A model generated the notes under the pieces. That model searched no databases. It worked only from the letters and a program-made list of their open reading frames with translations, and was not told the origin of the DNA. The translations under genes and the position numbers were made by a program. A stretch of DNA of 64,000 nucleotides from Heterostelium album PN500 (taxonomy: Eukaryota > Evosea > Eumycetozoa > Acytosteliales > Acytosteliaceae). The stretch lies in contig NW_008805090.1 in assembly GCF_000004825.1 (NCBI RefSeq), forward strand, positions 620,001 to 684,000, read 5' to 3'. Below, piece by piece: positions 33,936-45,482 of this stretch (positions are counted from its first letter, which is position 1; every line of letters starts with the position of its first letter).

Positions 33936-35289
33936 TTAAACAACAGAGGAGGTACTGTTTTGTTGAATAAACTTTTCAAAGTGAGATTTGGCAACTTGGA
34001 TGTTCAAGAGGGTTGCAGATGACTCGATGGTTGGATCTGACATGATGACCATGATATATGTGTTGGAGGTAAAGGCATCAATGAAAGCGGCAAAGTTTGA
34101 GTTTCTAACTTCCATTGCTTGGAAGTTGGCTTGTGATTTAGAACAACTCAAAAAGAATTGTTTGATGATTGTACTGATCTTTTCGAAACGATGAACATCA
34201 TTGTGTTGCTTACGATCGGAGTGTGAAATCACCAAGAATGTTGCCTTCTCAAACAGCACAACTTCATCGGCTTCACAAATCTTACAAAACTTATCCAAAT
34301 GGTGTTCCAAAACCTTGACGTTTGGAATCAATGAATATACAATTGATGACCATGCCTATATAAATATGAATATAAATATGAATATAAATACAAAGTAAAG
34401 GTTAATGTTAATGATGAATAATCAAATAAAACAATTATTACAGAAACTACTAACCTTGTAGAGAGTTTCATCCCAAATGGAAGTTCTGAAGCATGTTACT
34501 TTGAGTGGGAGTGAGAGTTGTTTGAGTTCAGCTTCACGTTGTTTGAAGAGTGAATCACGTTGGTCCTCTGGTACCAAATCCATCTTGTGAATGAGACAGA
34601 AGATCTTGGCGTCGTTCGAGTTTTGTTTGATGGCTTCGAGACATGACTTGAAGTTCTTGAGATCCTTCTGGTGTTCACGACTCTCGATATCAAAGACGTA
34701 GATCAACACCTCGACGTTTCTAAAGATGTGATCTCTCTGTGTGGTTAAGTAACTCTCTACAAAACCTTCTTGTCCTCCACAATCCCAGAGATTCAATACC
34801 AAATTACCAAGGAATCTGACATGACTATGTTCAACGTCGACTAATAATATTCAAATGATCAACAATGCCGCTATTAATAATCATTAATTTAGTAACTATA
34901 GATTGATTATTAACATACTTGTAACACCTAAACGCATAGTATCTCTAGCTATATAATTGGCAAAGATAATAGATCTCATTGAAGTCTTTCCAGACTCACT
35001 TCTGCCCATCAACAATACCTATAAAATAGTAATAACGATGACATTTATATTAATGAAATGTTTACTTTTCTTTATCTATATCTCTATTGGAAATCAATGT
35101 TTCTATTATTTTTATTTATTATTATTATCATCATTGTTGTTGTGTTGGTGATGATTCTAACTTAAAACTATTTATTATGAAGCTAAAATGAACTATTTTG
35201 TTCATTCTTTTTGAGAATCTTCTCTCGATTCGATTATCTTTAAATGTATATTATTTATTTCTAATATTAGATATTACCTTTCTCTTCAT
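33936..35289 (-). CDS. ragA: RagA/B-type GTPase
   Basis: Four minus-strand exons: 35278-35289 (MKRK), 34919-35018, 34455-34840 and 33936-34355; 305 residues. G1 is GRSESGKTS and switch I is joined across an exon boundary as [16 protein letters not shown]3 is [10 protein letters not shown], and the guanine-specificity motif is HKMDLV. The C-terminal half is the roadblock-like Rag dimerisation domain. RagA pairs with a RagC/D-type partner on lysosomes or endosomes and reports amino acid supply to TORC1. The family lacks a C-terminal lipidation motif, as here (it ends in SSVV). The four-codon first exon is supported by the position of the G1 motif. Confidence 0.93.
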
Positions 35290-36344
35290 TTTATTATTGA
35301 TTTGATAAACTAACTATAGTAAATAATAATATATTTAGTTTTAATAAATAAAGTGATAATCAAAAAAAAATAAAATGGAATCGATTTTTCTTTCAAAATT
35401 TTTTTATTTAAAATTTTTGATTTTTTTTTATTTATTTATTTTTTTTAAAAAAAAAGAACAATGGAAGTTTTGGAACAAGAATCTCTACCAGTCTATTATT
35501 TATTTGTTTGTATCATTATTTTCAGCTCAAATTCACTAATTAATGATAATTTCAAAAAAATAAATAGAGAAAACTTCACCGATTATCTTTTATTTTGTTT
35601 GAACGTTCATACCTTTTTTTTTTTTTTTTTTTTTTTTGTGTTTGGTTGGTTGAATCTTTTTTATTTGATTTCCTGATTAAATTGGTCATAAAAGACAGTT
35701 TATATCAATTATACACAAATTTATCAGTTTTTTTTTTTTTTTTTTGATGCACCAATTAAGTAAAAACACCGAATAATAGATATTTTCAACTGTGAAAAGT
35801 CAAAATAAAATTAAAAATAAACTTTGAATTAAAAAAAAAAAAAAGACAAAAACAGTATAAAATCAAACCATGGGAAAACAGTCAGAGCCTTAAAATATTT
35901 ATAAAAACCAGAAACAAAACAAAAAAAATAGTATTTTTTATCAATAGAATTAATAATAATAATAAAACAAATAAAGGTCAATAAATTAAATATTTAAACA
36001 ATAACTTTTTTTTTGACTTTTAAACACAACTAATCATCCGATTTTTCCACCACTCACTGAAAATATAATTAAAAATTTTTTTTTAATATCTTTATTATTG
36101 AAATTACTTGTTTTGTTTTTATCACCATAATAAACAATAACACCATTTCCCATTCAACTAACATTAACAACATCATCAAATCATCATCATCATCAAGATA
36201 AAAAAAATATAAACATTAAAATTTGTTAATCTATTACATTTAAATACATAGAGATAGATAAGAAAAGATAATAGCAGATTTTAAATCATTTATTTTTAAA
36301 TTTAATAGAATAGTAGTGTTAGGTGGTATTTGGTAATAGAATAA
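35290..36344. promoter_or_regulatory. Divergent intergenic region
   Basis: About 1 kb between the starts of the RagA gene (minus) and the TMEM120 gene (plus), with many A and T homopolymers. An open frame at 35461-35676 is a low-complexity chance ORF with a poly-Phe run. No RNA gene or repeat is recognised. Confidence 0.6.
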
Positions 36345-37448
36345 ATGGATTCTATTATGAGTAAGAATGAAAAAGAATTGTTAGAGATCCGAAAGGAGAT
36401 TCAAGAGTTTGAAAAGAGTCAATCTTCGATCAAAGAGAAAGGATATAGCTTCAAGGAGCAAATCAATGCTGGTTTCAGACACCTCGATGAGATCTGTGGA
36501 ACCTTAGATAAACAAGACAAGGAGTCATCGCGTCTGTCTGCGCGTCTTTCTTCGCTGCCCAAGTCAGCAGAGACCGCAGAGCTGACGTCACAGCTGCAGT
36601 CGTTGCGTTCCAATATCAAACAATCGAAAAAGACATTCACACCGGAAACAGGTGGTATGTTTGTACGTTTGTTTCTCGGTCAGGTCAATGTGAAGCACTA
36701 CCGTGAAGGAGAGCGTTTCCGTTTGAAAACCGAATATGAAAAGTTCAAATTCAAGACGAATCCACAGTTCTTGCTGTTCGTTGTGTTGCTACTGCTCTTC
36801 CCACACAGCTCGTTCGTCACTACCTCTTGGCAGATCTGGCTGCTCTACTACTATGTTACACTGGCGCTGCGTGAGAATATATTGTTGGTGAACGGTAGTT
36901 CTATTCGTCCATGGTGGATCATACATCACTATCTCTCGATTGCAGGCTCACTTACCAACCTACTCTGGCCATTCTCAGAGTCATTCGCGCATTTCCTCCC
37001 CCAAATGACCTATATCTCTGGTGTACAAGGTCTAGTACAAATTCTCACCAATCGTTATCAACAAGGTCAACTCTACAAATTAACAGCAATGGGCAAAGCA
37101 ACCATCATGGATGTAACCGGTGAAAATGTAAGTTCGCACTTCATTCAAGTTTATACCTGAATATTAATGATCATTTTAATATTATTATTATTATAGATGA
37201 TAAGTGATCCGGGATGGACACCAAATGCATTCTTCTTATTACCATTCTTGGCATTTGTACAAGCATTTGAAGTATATAATGGAGTTACATTCTTGGTTTA
37301 TGCATTCAATCACGAAGGAATCGTCGAGTGGCAAGTCATCGCTTGTGGTATCATATTTATTATTTTAGGTGTTGGTAACTTTTATACAACCTGTAGCACA
37401 TATTACGCAAAATTATCAAATAGAAAAGAAAAAGAAAAAGAAAAGTAA
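36345..37448 (+). CDS. TMEM120 (TACAN/TMPIT) family membrane protein
   Basis: Two exons, 36345-37127 and 37197-37448, give 344 residues; the donor is GTAAGT in phase 0. The first 100 residues form a coiled coil, then six or so membrane segments follow. Family-typical strings are FVRLFLGQVNVK, LRENILLVNGSSIRPWWIIHH, YQQGQLYKLTAMGKATIMDV and, in exon 2, PNAFFLLPFLAFVQAFEVYN. Animal TMEM120A/B are nuclear-envelope and ER proteins; the fold resembles fatty acid elongases and coenzyme A is bound. An ion-channel role has been claimed and disputed. A Lys/Glu-rich tail ends the protein, as expected for an ER-resident protein. Confidence 0.9.
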
Positions 37449-37611
37449 ATATGTTGAAATAAACAAACAAACAAATCAAAAATAAAGAACACTATCAATA
37501 TGATGTAGTTATATATATAAAAATATACAAATATATAAAAAAAAATATAAAACAAAAATAAGATAGTATACATTTTATTTTATTTAATTAGTTGATTGTT
37601 TGTTAAAAGTG

Positions 37612-39386
37612 TTAGTTTGTTGATAATAATAGTTTTATCTCTTTGATTAAATTTTGATTCTTTTCAACCGATTGATTATATTTGTCGTAGTTTAATTCGA
37701 GAGAGCTAACAATGTCTGTGGCACTATCGGAGCAATAGACTAATGTACCCAGTGCCATGAGAAGTCGGAAGTCAATTTCTGGATCTTCAGAGAGTGGGTT
37801 GGAATCAAGAGTATGTTGAATCGCAGAGACCAACGAAATGATTTGATCATCGTGTTGTTTTGGATTGAGGAATATAGAGAGATTATAGGCAACCGTTGAA
37901 ACCGCTCTCTTTAATACTTTATCATTCGAGTGTAGACCTTTGGTAGTACATTCAATGGTGGCATCTAAATGTGACTTTAGTAGATAGTCTATACCTTGTT
38001 TAGATGAGAAACAATTTGCAATCTGAATGATTAGGTTTAAAAAAAAGCTAGTTAATAATAATAATATTTGAGTAATGAAAATTGAATATTATTTAATAAA
38101 CTTACCAAACGATATGCTATCAATTCCGATGACTTTGAAAGATTACTTATCAATATTCTATTGATAAAGATTGATATGAAAGGGTTGGATGTATTGGTAA
38201 AGTATTCAAATGATTGTTTCTTTAACATGAGGAATCGAATGAGTTCCAAAACAGGGAAGATATTGGTTTCCGGGAGTTGATTTGTTAGGTTTTCTATTTA
38301 GAAAAAAATAAATAATTAGAAATAGAAGTATCTTTGATTAACCGATTTCTATTAGCTTACCAAAGTATTTAATAAGATCAATTGGAATTGCTATATTGGT
38401 ATCATTTGATTTCAAGATTGGTTGAATTGTTTGAATCTTCTTTTGATACTCTTCGAAATCGATTGCAGGTACATTCTTTACAAATTCGGTGAGTTTAGTA
38501 GCAACTGGCTCTATATCACCCTTTTCAAAGAGAACTGCCTTGTAGTTCATTATAAGTGGTATTTTAGAGATTATCTTTGAATGAACATGTCTATAATCTG
38601 ATTTCGGGTGTATAGTCGATGATGTCGTTGTTGTTGAACTAGTTGTGGTTGGTTGATTCACTGCACCTCCAAATCCACCACCACCACCATTAAACATTGA
38701 AAATGGACTCATCATATTGTTATTGTTATTGTTCATCATATTCAATAATGGATTACCCATAGCATTGCTATTCATTGCATTGTTATTTTGATTAAAGAAT
38801 CCGTTTATCATTGGTCTGGTATAAAGATGTTAGTTAGTAAAATATGATACCATATTTATATGATATGAACAAAGACATACTGTAACATCATTCCAAGAGG
38901 TGTATTTAGGAATTCAGCTGGCAAATCGGTGATTTTCTTTGGTATGTCGACATTCAGTAGAAATTGGGAGAGTTGGTTGGTGAAATGATTACAATTATTA
39001 TCAAGAAGATGATAGTTTGCCATTCCGAATCTTTGTTTCAATCCATCCAAGTAATCTACAAACACTTCTCTTGGTACATTTGTCTTTCCAAGTTCAACTT
39101 TTTCTATTGGTGCACCATATGGTGTCATACCCTATTTAAAAAGTAATATAATAGTTTATTAACAAACAACAACAACAACAACAACAACCAAACCAAAACA
39201 ATAAAAAATAATATTACGTACTGGTGGAAGAGATTGTATACCACCACCAAAGAAATATTCTCTACCATAAACTACAATACTTGTATGATAGATATGATCG
39301 ATTTGCTTGCCTATAAACGCCATTGATAGTTGTTTAGCTAATCCATTAGATAGATCATAAACATATAAAACTACTGGTTCCGTCAT
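37612..39386 (-). CDS. DeSI-type (PPPDE) thiol peptidase fused to PUL domain
   Basis: Five minus-strand exons: 39222-39386, 38881-39131, 38361-38815, 38106-38293 and 37612-38022; 489 residues. The N-terminal 140 residues are a PPPDE/DeSI domain, a permuted papain fold that removes SUMO or ubiquitin. The catalytic His is in [11 protein letters not shown] (H34) and the catalytic Cys in [12 protein letters not shown] (C102). An Asn/Gly/Thr-rich linker (about 145-205) leads into a helical C-terminal half with the look of a PUL domain ([23 protein letters not shown]), the Cdc48/p97-binding Armadillo-like domain of PLAA/Doa1. The combination predicts a p97-linked deconjugating enzyme. The PUL assignment is weaker than the DeSI one. 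Confidence 0.8.
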
Positions 39387-39716
39387 ATTAAATTAATTAT
39401 CTTTGTATTCAAAAAAAAAAAAAGAATTATAAAATTTTATAATTTTTTTTTTTTTTTCATTGTGTTCATTATTTATATTGTTTTGTTTTTTTTTTTTTGA
39501 ATCTGACTGACTCATGAAAAACTAAGAATTATGTGTTCAAAATAGTTTTAATCTTATACAGTCAAAGGGAATAGAAATGATTCGAATATTATCATCATAA
39601 TCAACTTTTAATATTATATATATTTATTGCATGTGAATAAAATTATAGATTTTATTATTTTAGTTTTTTTTTTTTTTTTTTTTTTGTTGGATTAATTCGG
39701 TAAAAATAAAACCAGT

Positions 39717-41970
39717 CTAACATGTGTATTGGTCATTCGAGTATTCAACGTTGATTGTTGTTTGTATGATATATCCAAATACAAAGGTTTCTCCGACTCT
39801 CAAACCAACTTGGTAGTCTGGAAGAGTGTAGGTGACATCTCCAGTGTTCGTAACACCCCAAATCTGTTGAATCTTTGGATCCAAGTTGAACTGAAGAGAG
39901 TTAATCTTGGATGTACCAATGTTTGTAATTTCCACATTTACAAGCTTATATTGTACGCCATTGTTCAACCATGTAGATACAACGTTCTGAGAAATCTTTC
40001 CTTGACAAGATCCAGATGGTTGAGTTGGTGTTTGAGTTGGTGTCTGAGTTGGTGTGTCAGTTGGAGACTCGGTAGGGGTTTGGGTTGGAGTTTCAGTTGG
40101 AGTTTGAGTTGGAGTCTCAGTTGGAGTTTGAGTTGGTGTGTCAGTTGGAGTTTGAGTTGGAGTCTCAGTTGGAGTCTCGGTTGGAGTCTCAGTTGGAGTC
40201 TCAGTTGGTGTCTCAGTTGGAGTCTCAGTTGGAGTTTGAGTTGGAGTCTCAGTTGGAGTCTCGGTTGGTGTTTGAGTTGGAGTCTCGGTTGGAGTCTCGG
40301 TTGGAGTTTGAGTTGGAGTCTCAGTTGGAGTTTGGGTTGGAGTCTCAGTTGGAGTTTGGGTTGGAGTCTCAGTTGGAGTCTCGGTTGGAGTCTCTGTTGG
40401 AGTCTCGGTTGGAGTCTCAGTAGGGGTTTGGGTTGGAGTCTCGGTTGGTGTTTGTGTTGGAGTCTCGGTTGGTGTCTCAGTTGGAGTTTGAGTTGGAGTC
40501 TCAGTTGGAGTTTGAGTTGGAGTTTGAGTTGGAGTTTGAGTTGGTGTTGGTGTTGAGCTTGGGTTTACGAGAGCAGCCAAAGCACCAACAAAACCAGCAT
40601 TGTAATCACATGCAACTTCATTTGTAATGTAGTTGGTACGGTCATCAGTGTAGGTATCATCATTAGCTGGACCACCAACAAGTGCTCCTTTGAGGAGATA
40701 GAGGTTGTGAACCGGATTGTTAATATCGTTGGTTAAAGAGTGATGTGCAGCACGATGATGTGGATCGATAGGAGCATTGGGACCTATACCAACTACAAAT
40801 GACTGTTGATTTGGATTGTTACCAAGCATGTAACCGATTTGACTTTGGGTGAAGGCAAGATATTTATCACCACCATAGACGGCAGCCAAGAAAGCTGTTG
40901 TGGCGGCATAACGAGTTGGTCCCCATTGGCGAAGCCAAGCCAATCCACCGGGAGTATATTTTACAGATCCACCTTGTAACCATGAGTTCAAGAATGTTTC
41001 TGCGTCATTCTGGAAGTTAGCGGCACCGGTAATCTTTGCCATTAGAATTGTACAACCTGGAGCTTTGTTATCCCAATCGTGAGAATTTCCTGGAGCCATA
41101 TAGTTGATTTGGTATGCAGCGTAGTCAGCTTTGGCTCTATTTAAATAGGTAGCGTCTCCAGTAGCTTTGTAGAGCCAGATAGTACCCCACACAATATCGT
41201 CGGAGTAACCAGATGAATTGTAGAACATGGCAGCATCTGGAATGGAATCAGAGTATTTTCCACGGTAGTTGTCACCAAATTGATAGAGTTGTTGGGCATG
41301 AGACAAGCAGGTGGCAGAGTAGGCTGGATCTGAATTTGCAAAGATAATAGAGGCTGCAGCGAGGGCAGAAGCAGCTCCCATAGCAACTTCAGTTCCTGGT
41401 GCAGAGGTAGTCAATTTGTATAGTGGACGATCCATGTTCAAGAGCTCGGGTGGTCCCCACCATGAGTGATCGAGATTTCCTTCACCGACTTGACCAACAA
41501 ATTCGTTGGGTGCTGTGTGAGCAGCAATCAACCAATCGGCACCATACTTGATATCCTCGAGGAACAATTGAGTAAGACCACAGGAATCAATGTTGGATTC
41601 ATATGAGAGGAATGCCCAACCCAACATGGTCATAGAATATGCCATTGGAAGAGCAAACTTGACATGATCACCGGCATCGAAATAACCACCGGCCAAAGCA
41701 CCATCTACCAACACAGAGTCACCACGCCATGGTACGTCATTATCTGGTAGTTTACCAGCCCTATTATATTTATAAAACATAAGAGCATATTTTAAAGTAT
41801 CACAATAATCTATTTCAGCAGATTGAACTAAAAACAAAAAAAGGAAATAAATTAATTAGTAATTTTTATTTTATTTTTTTAGGAAACTAGATTGATAAAT
41901 TACCATAGAATGAAGATAATAAAAACATTACCAAAATGGTAATGGAAATTGATTTAGTGTTCATATTCAT
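39717..41970 (-). CDS. celA: Endo-1,4-beta-glucanase, GH9 with Thr/Pro repeat and CBM49-like domain
   Basis: Two minus-strand exons, 41904-41970 and 39717-41827, give 725 residues. A signal peptide ([20 protein letters not shown]) is followed by a glycosyl hydrolase 9 domain to about residue 440. The catalytic-base region DAGDH, the [10 protein letters not shown] motif and the proton-donor region [11 protein letters not shown] are present. Next comes a long tandem TPTETPTQ linker, then a C-terminal domain of about 95 residues ([27 protein letters not shown]) of the CBM49 type. This is the layout of the D. discoideum spore-germination cellulase 270-6. It is a secreted enzyme cutting cellulose in the spore wall or stalk. 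The gene symbol is assigned by architecture. Confidence 0.88.
40022..40557 (-). repeat. TPTETPTQ-coding minisatellite in the cellulase gene
   Basis: About 530 bases of 12-bp units (plus strand GTTGGAGTCTCA and variants) encode Thr-Pro-Thr-Glu/Gln repeats on the minus strand. It makes a stiff, likely O-glycosylated linker between the GH9 and CBM domains. All three frames stay open across it on both strands, so opposite-strand ORFs here are artefacts. Confidence 0.95.
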
Positions 41971-43379
41971 GACGGCAATTTCAAATTAATAAAAAGAATC
42001 GGTAGGTTTAGTTTAATTACTCTTTTGTTATATGACATATAATATATATATAGATGATAAGATTATTGAAAGATGGATATGGAAATAATTTATGTTTAGA
42101 AATGGAGAAAAAAAAAAGTTTTTTTTTTGTTTTTTATGGTTTTACAAAAATATAATTATTAATTATAAATATACACAAAGAAATAATAATTTATATAAAT
42201 AAAAGTATTTAAATAAACTATTTAGATAGAGATAAGAAATATTTTGATTTGAATGATTTGAATGGCTACTGTCGATTGCTTTAAGCAGTATTTATACAAA
42301 AGTTGGGTCGATATGGTACAAAGGTGTCAAATTAAAAATTTGATGGAATTGTGCCTTTTAGAGAATGAGGTATCCATCAAAATGGAAGTTAACCAACTGG
42401 AGTTAGATCCAAATATTTGGATCTTCTGACCCTATCGACAAGCCTTACAGGCAGTTCAACTTCAACAGAATAGGTTTTTATTTAATTATTTTTCATAATA
42501 AAAAAAAATTAATTAAAAAAAAGTGAAATTTGAATTTTTATTTTAAAAATATTGATTGGTAGTTTTCCCAAATTTGGAAAGGAAAAAAAAATAACTACTA
42601 AAAATTAAACTTAAATATGCACCCCGATTTCTATTGAAATAATGAGAAAGAAATTAATATTTGGTTTGAAATTTGGTCTATCTATGAGAATTTATGTTGC
42701 TAACAATTTTTAAAAAAACAAAAAAAAAAACCAATGACTTTCATTTTTTTAGATATCTTTTTTTTATATTATTTTATTTTTTAAGATAATTGATTTCGTC
42801 CAATGTTTGATCAGATTATGATAAATTAACCAACTTTTATAAAAATGATGAGTCTTTGTGTAGTGTAAAGTTTCTAAATATGTAATAACAATGCCCACAT
42901 ACCTTTGTAAACTTTATAGTATTGTTAGATAGAATTGACTTGACATTTATAAGGTAAAAGTGTTTTCAAAGTATTTCTCCAATAGATTAACAAAACATGT
43001 TGCTATCGTTTTCGTCCATGATTAATAGTTGTATAACTACATTTTCTTTTATATGAACGTTCATTCTGATATCCAACTATTTGATAAACCAACCAACTAT
43101 TCTTCATTCTGACTTTTTTCTTTATTCACTCTTTTAATTAATCTAAACTACAAATTTTCAAATAACTAATATTCAATTATTAATTATTTATAAAGTTCTT
43201 TTAATTTTTGAAAGTATAGTTATAACTAACTTTAGATTTAGATTTGAATGAAAAAAAAAAAAAAAAAATTCGCCTGGTTGGTGAATTTCATTCGCTTTTA
43301 TTATTTTCATCTAGATTTGTTTTGTTATTTTCGTTGTCAATTATTATAAATATATAGATAAAATAGTTGTAAAAAAAAG
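41971..43379. promoter_or_regulatory. Divergent intergenic region
   Basis: About 1.4 kb between the cellulase gene (minus) and the four-TM gene (plus). Apart from the coding-like island at 42262-42473 it is AT-rich with homopolymers and no ORF. Promoters of both genes should lie here. Confidence 0.6.
42262..42473 (+). pseudogene. Orphan coding-like fragment
   Basis: An island of normal codon content inside very AT-rich DNA. From ATG at 42262 it reads 55 residues (for example VDMVQRCQIKNLMELCLLE and NQLELDPNIWIF) to TGA at 42427. The same frame then continues protein-like (PYRQALQAVQLQQNR) to about 42473. No splice partner is seen either side. It is probably a decayed or transplanted exon. 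It also has short inverted repeats (for example TCAAATT/AATTTGA, GATCCAAA/TTTGGATC), so a structured RNA is a less likely alternative. Confidence 0.4.
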
Positions 43380-43952
43380 ATGGCAATCAGTGTTATAGAT
43401 GTTTATTTAAGATTTGAAGGTATATTATATGCTTTGATGGCAATGGCAGGTTTTCTCGCACCAACCTCAATGATGTCAATGATGAATTGGGATAACTTGT
43501 TGGCGTCGGAGGGTGTTATTGTTGTCGAGGGTGCCGAAGTAGACGAATATACACGTCTGCCGTTAGCATATCATAAGATGGCCGAGAGTCTAGTGCAGAT
43601 CTTGATCTATTACACAGCGATTTTCAGTGCATTCCAATCCCTAAGCATTTTCACTGCTTGCTTCACATCGAACCCCTCCTTGCGTTCAGCACTCATCAAG
43701 TTGAATCTCTTCCTCAGTCTCTGTCTGATCGTAGTCAACGGTTGGATTATCTCACAGAAGCAGTCTATCTACACAGAGACTGGTCTCTACAGCTTCTGGG
43801 CAACCTTTATCTTTTACGTTATCGATTTCTTTATTCTTTCATTCCTCACCGAAGTCATCCCATACCTCAAATCTATGACAAACAAAGCACTTGCAACAAC
43901 AGAGACCGAATCGAAAAAAGATAAAAAAGATAAAAAAGATAAAAAGAAATAA
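43380..43952 (+). CDS. Four-TM membrane protein, unknown
   Basis: A single exon of 190 residues. Hydrophobic segments are near residues 12-32 (FEGILYALMAMAGFLAP), 70-93 (LVQILIYYTAIFSAFQSLSIF), 107-125 (LNLFLSLCLIVVNGWII) and 135-160 (LYSFWATFIFYVIDFFILSF). It ends in a repeated KKDK tail; dilysine-type ends (KKxx or KxKxx) can retain proteins in the ER, and KDKKK fits that form. GC content is well above the flanks, so it is a real gene. No family is recognised. Confidence 0.75.
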   Translation: MAISVIDVYLRFEGILYALMAMAGFLAPTSMMSMMNWDNLLASEGVIVVEGAEVDEYTRLPLAYHKMAESLVQILIYYTAIFSAFQSLSIFTACFTSNPSLRSALIKLNLFLSLCLIVVNGWIISQKQSIYTETGLYSFWATFIFYVIDFFILSFLTEVIPYLKSMTNKALATTETESKKDKKDKKDKKK

Positions 43953-44115
43953 TCATATCAATAAAATTAAACCAATAGAATAAATATAATATATATGGAT
44001 AAAAAAGATAGATTATTTACGATAAATCTTTATTAAATAATTGAAATTTATATCTAAAAATAACATTTTAACATATCATTAATAGAATATAAATTTGAAA
44101 GACTTTTTAACCATT

Positions 44116-44334
44116 TTAATTCCAACGGCAATTTGCAAAACAGTTGGATACTCTCTGAGGACAATCATTGTAAGGTTGGTAGTATTGATTGCTGTTTCTA
44201 AGATTGTTGTAGTAGTTTGTGTAACAATTGTCTGATTCATTTTGACAGTTTCTTTGGCAATCATAGTAGTTGGCCGATGCAACTCCCAAAAATACCACCA
44301 TGGCAAATAAAGTAAAGATAAATAACTTGTTCAT
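44116..44334 (-). CDS. Small secreted Cys-rich protein (copy 1)
   Basis: 72 residues, one exon. A signal peptide (MNKLFIFTLFAMVVFLGVASA) precedes a mature part with six cysteines in a near-symmetric order: CQRNC (CX3C), another Cys six residues on, then a Tyr/Asn-rich middle and CPQRVSNCFANC (CX6CX3C). Two CX3C motifs facing each other recall helical-hairpin mini-proteins. It is a clear paralogue of the gene at 44918-45163. Function is unknown; a secreted defence or signalling peptide is possible. Confidence 0.75.
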   Translation of the reverse strand: MNKLFIFTLFAMVVFLGVASANYYDCQRNCQNESDNCYTNYYNNLRNSNQYYQPYNDCPQRVSNCFANCRWN

Positions 44335-44917
44335 TCTTTTGTTTTTTATTTTTGGTTTTAAATGTATGTTTTTAATACAAAAACAAATTATTCAATCAAT
44401 TTATACTTTTTTTTTCATTTATTTTAAACAATGATGAAATTATAAATAGAATAGATCTATCTTTAGTAAAAACATATATACCTTTTTATAGTTGGTCAAA
44501 TAAAATTATAACTTTCACAATAAAAGATATTGTTCTTTTTATCTTTAGATAAATCTATTCATTTAGCACTTTTTTTTTGTTAGTGTTTTATTTTTTTTAT
44601 ATTTAAATAAATTTAAATTCTTTAAGCCAAATAGGGACAAATAGATTCATCTAGAAATATTCTATAATTTTTATTTCTAATTCTCAAAAACTTATTAAAA
44701 ATTTAAATAATTTTGTTCCCTGTTTTTTTATCTTCCTTTCCACTTTATTTCAAAAATCATAAGATACCTGATTGATCACTTCTACTACAAAAAATATAAA
44801 GAATAAAATATTATAAATTTAGAAACATTATTTAAATAAAAGTATGAATTAATTTTATTTAATTTTTTTTTTGTTTTCTCTCTTTAGAAAACCAAGTTCT
44901 CAATAAACACTGATAGC
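44335..44917. other. Intergenic between the two Cys-rich peptides
   Basis: About 580 AT-rich bases containing the promoter of copy 1. No third copy of the peptide is seen. Confidence 0.6.
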
Positions 44918-45163
44918 TTATTGGCAATGAGAGAAACATTCAGTGACTCTTTGTGGACAATCATTGTATTGTTGGTTTTGGTTGTATTGGTTCCATTGTC
45001 CGTATTGATTATATTGGTTATATTGTTGGTTTCTGTAAAAGTTGGTGTAACACATGTCAGAGAAGTTTTGACAGTTCTGTCTGCAGTTCTGGTCATAGTT
45101 GGCAGAGGCAACTCCACACATGAGTACAATTGCAAAGAAGGCAAAGATAATTAGCTTATTCAT
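44918..45163 (-). CDS. Small secreted Cys-rich protein (copy 2)
   Basis: 81 residues, one exon. The signal peptide (MNKLIIFAFFAIVLMCGVASA) and cysteine framework (CRQNC, a third Cys, then CPQRVTECFSHC) match copy 1; the Asn/Gln/Tyr-rich centre is longer by several NQYNQY-type repeats. The pair is a recent tandem duplication on the same strand. The mature region has few charged residues besides the Arg of the CX3C helices. Function is unknown. Confidence 0.78.
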   Translation of the reverse strand: MNKLIIFAFFAIVLMCGVASANYDQNCRQNCQNFSDMCYTNFYRNQQYNQYNQYGQWNQYNQNQQYNDCPQRVTECFSHCQ

Positions 45164-45482
45164 TTTTGGATTATTAACTTTTTTAATTTATTGAATCTTA
45201 AAAGACTATAAAATGTTTTGTTGATATTAAACTATCTTTTTCTATTCTATTTATACTTTTTTTTTTTGATCCCCTTATTATAAAATTAAATTAGAAATAT
45301 TTTTAAAACCAAAGATATATCTAAATCCTAAAGAAGTATCTATTATTTAAAAAAAGATAATTCATAGTAAACAAAAAAAAAATTGTCTATAGATAAAACT
45401 GTAAATTTTTAAAGTAATATGAAATTATGAATCTAATATTTATTGATGACAAATAATAATAAATTGAAATAATAATAATAAT
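45164..45482. other. Intergenic
   Basis: About 320 AT-rich bases: the promoter of peptide copy 2 and the 3' end of the PH/GAR gene. Nothing else is seen. Confidence 0.6.

Noticed and set aside
35461-35676. ORF of 71 residues with poly-Phe
   Set aside because: The Phe run is a T homopolymer in intergenic DNA.
40022-40557. Plus-strand frames (Leu/Ser/Trp and Glu/Ser/Gln repeats) over the cellulase linker; also a CRISPR-like look
   Set aside because: Antisense of the TPTETPTQ tandem repeat. Units of 12 bp without spacers are not a CRISPR array.
42296-42470. Structured ncRNA reading of the 42.3 kb island, including a CCTTACAGGCA string like the dictyostelid class I RNA motif
   Set aside because: The string is imperfect and badly placed for a class I RNA, and a protein-like frame explains the composition better.
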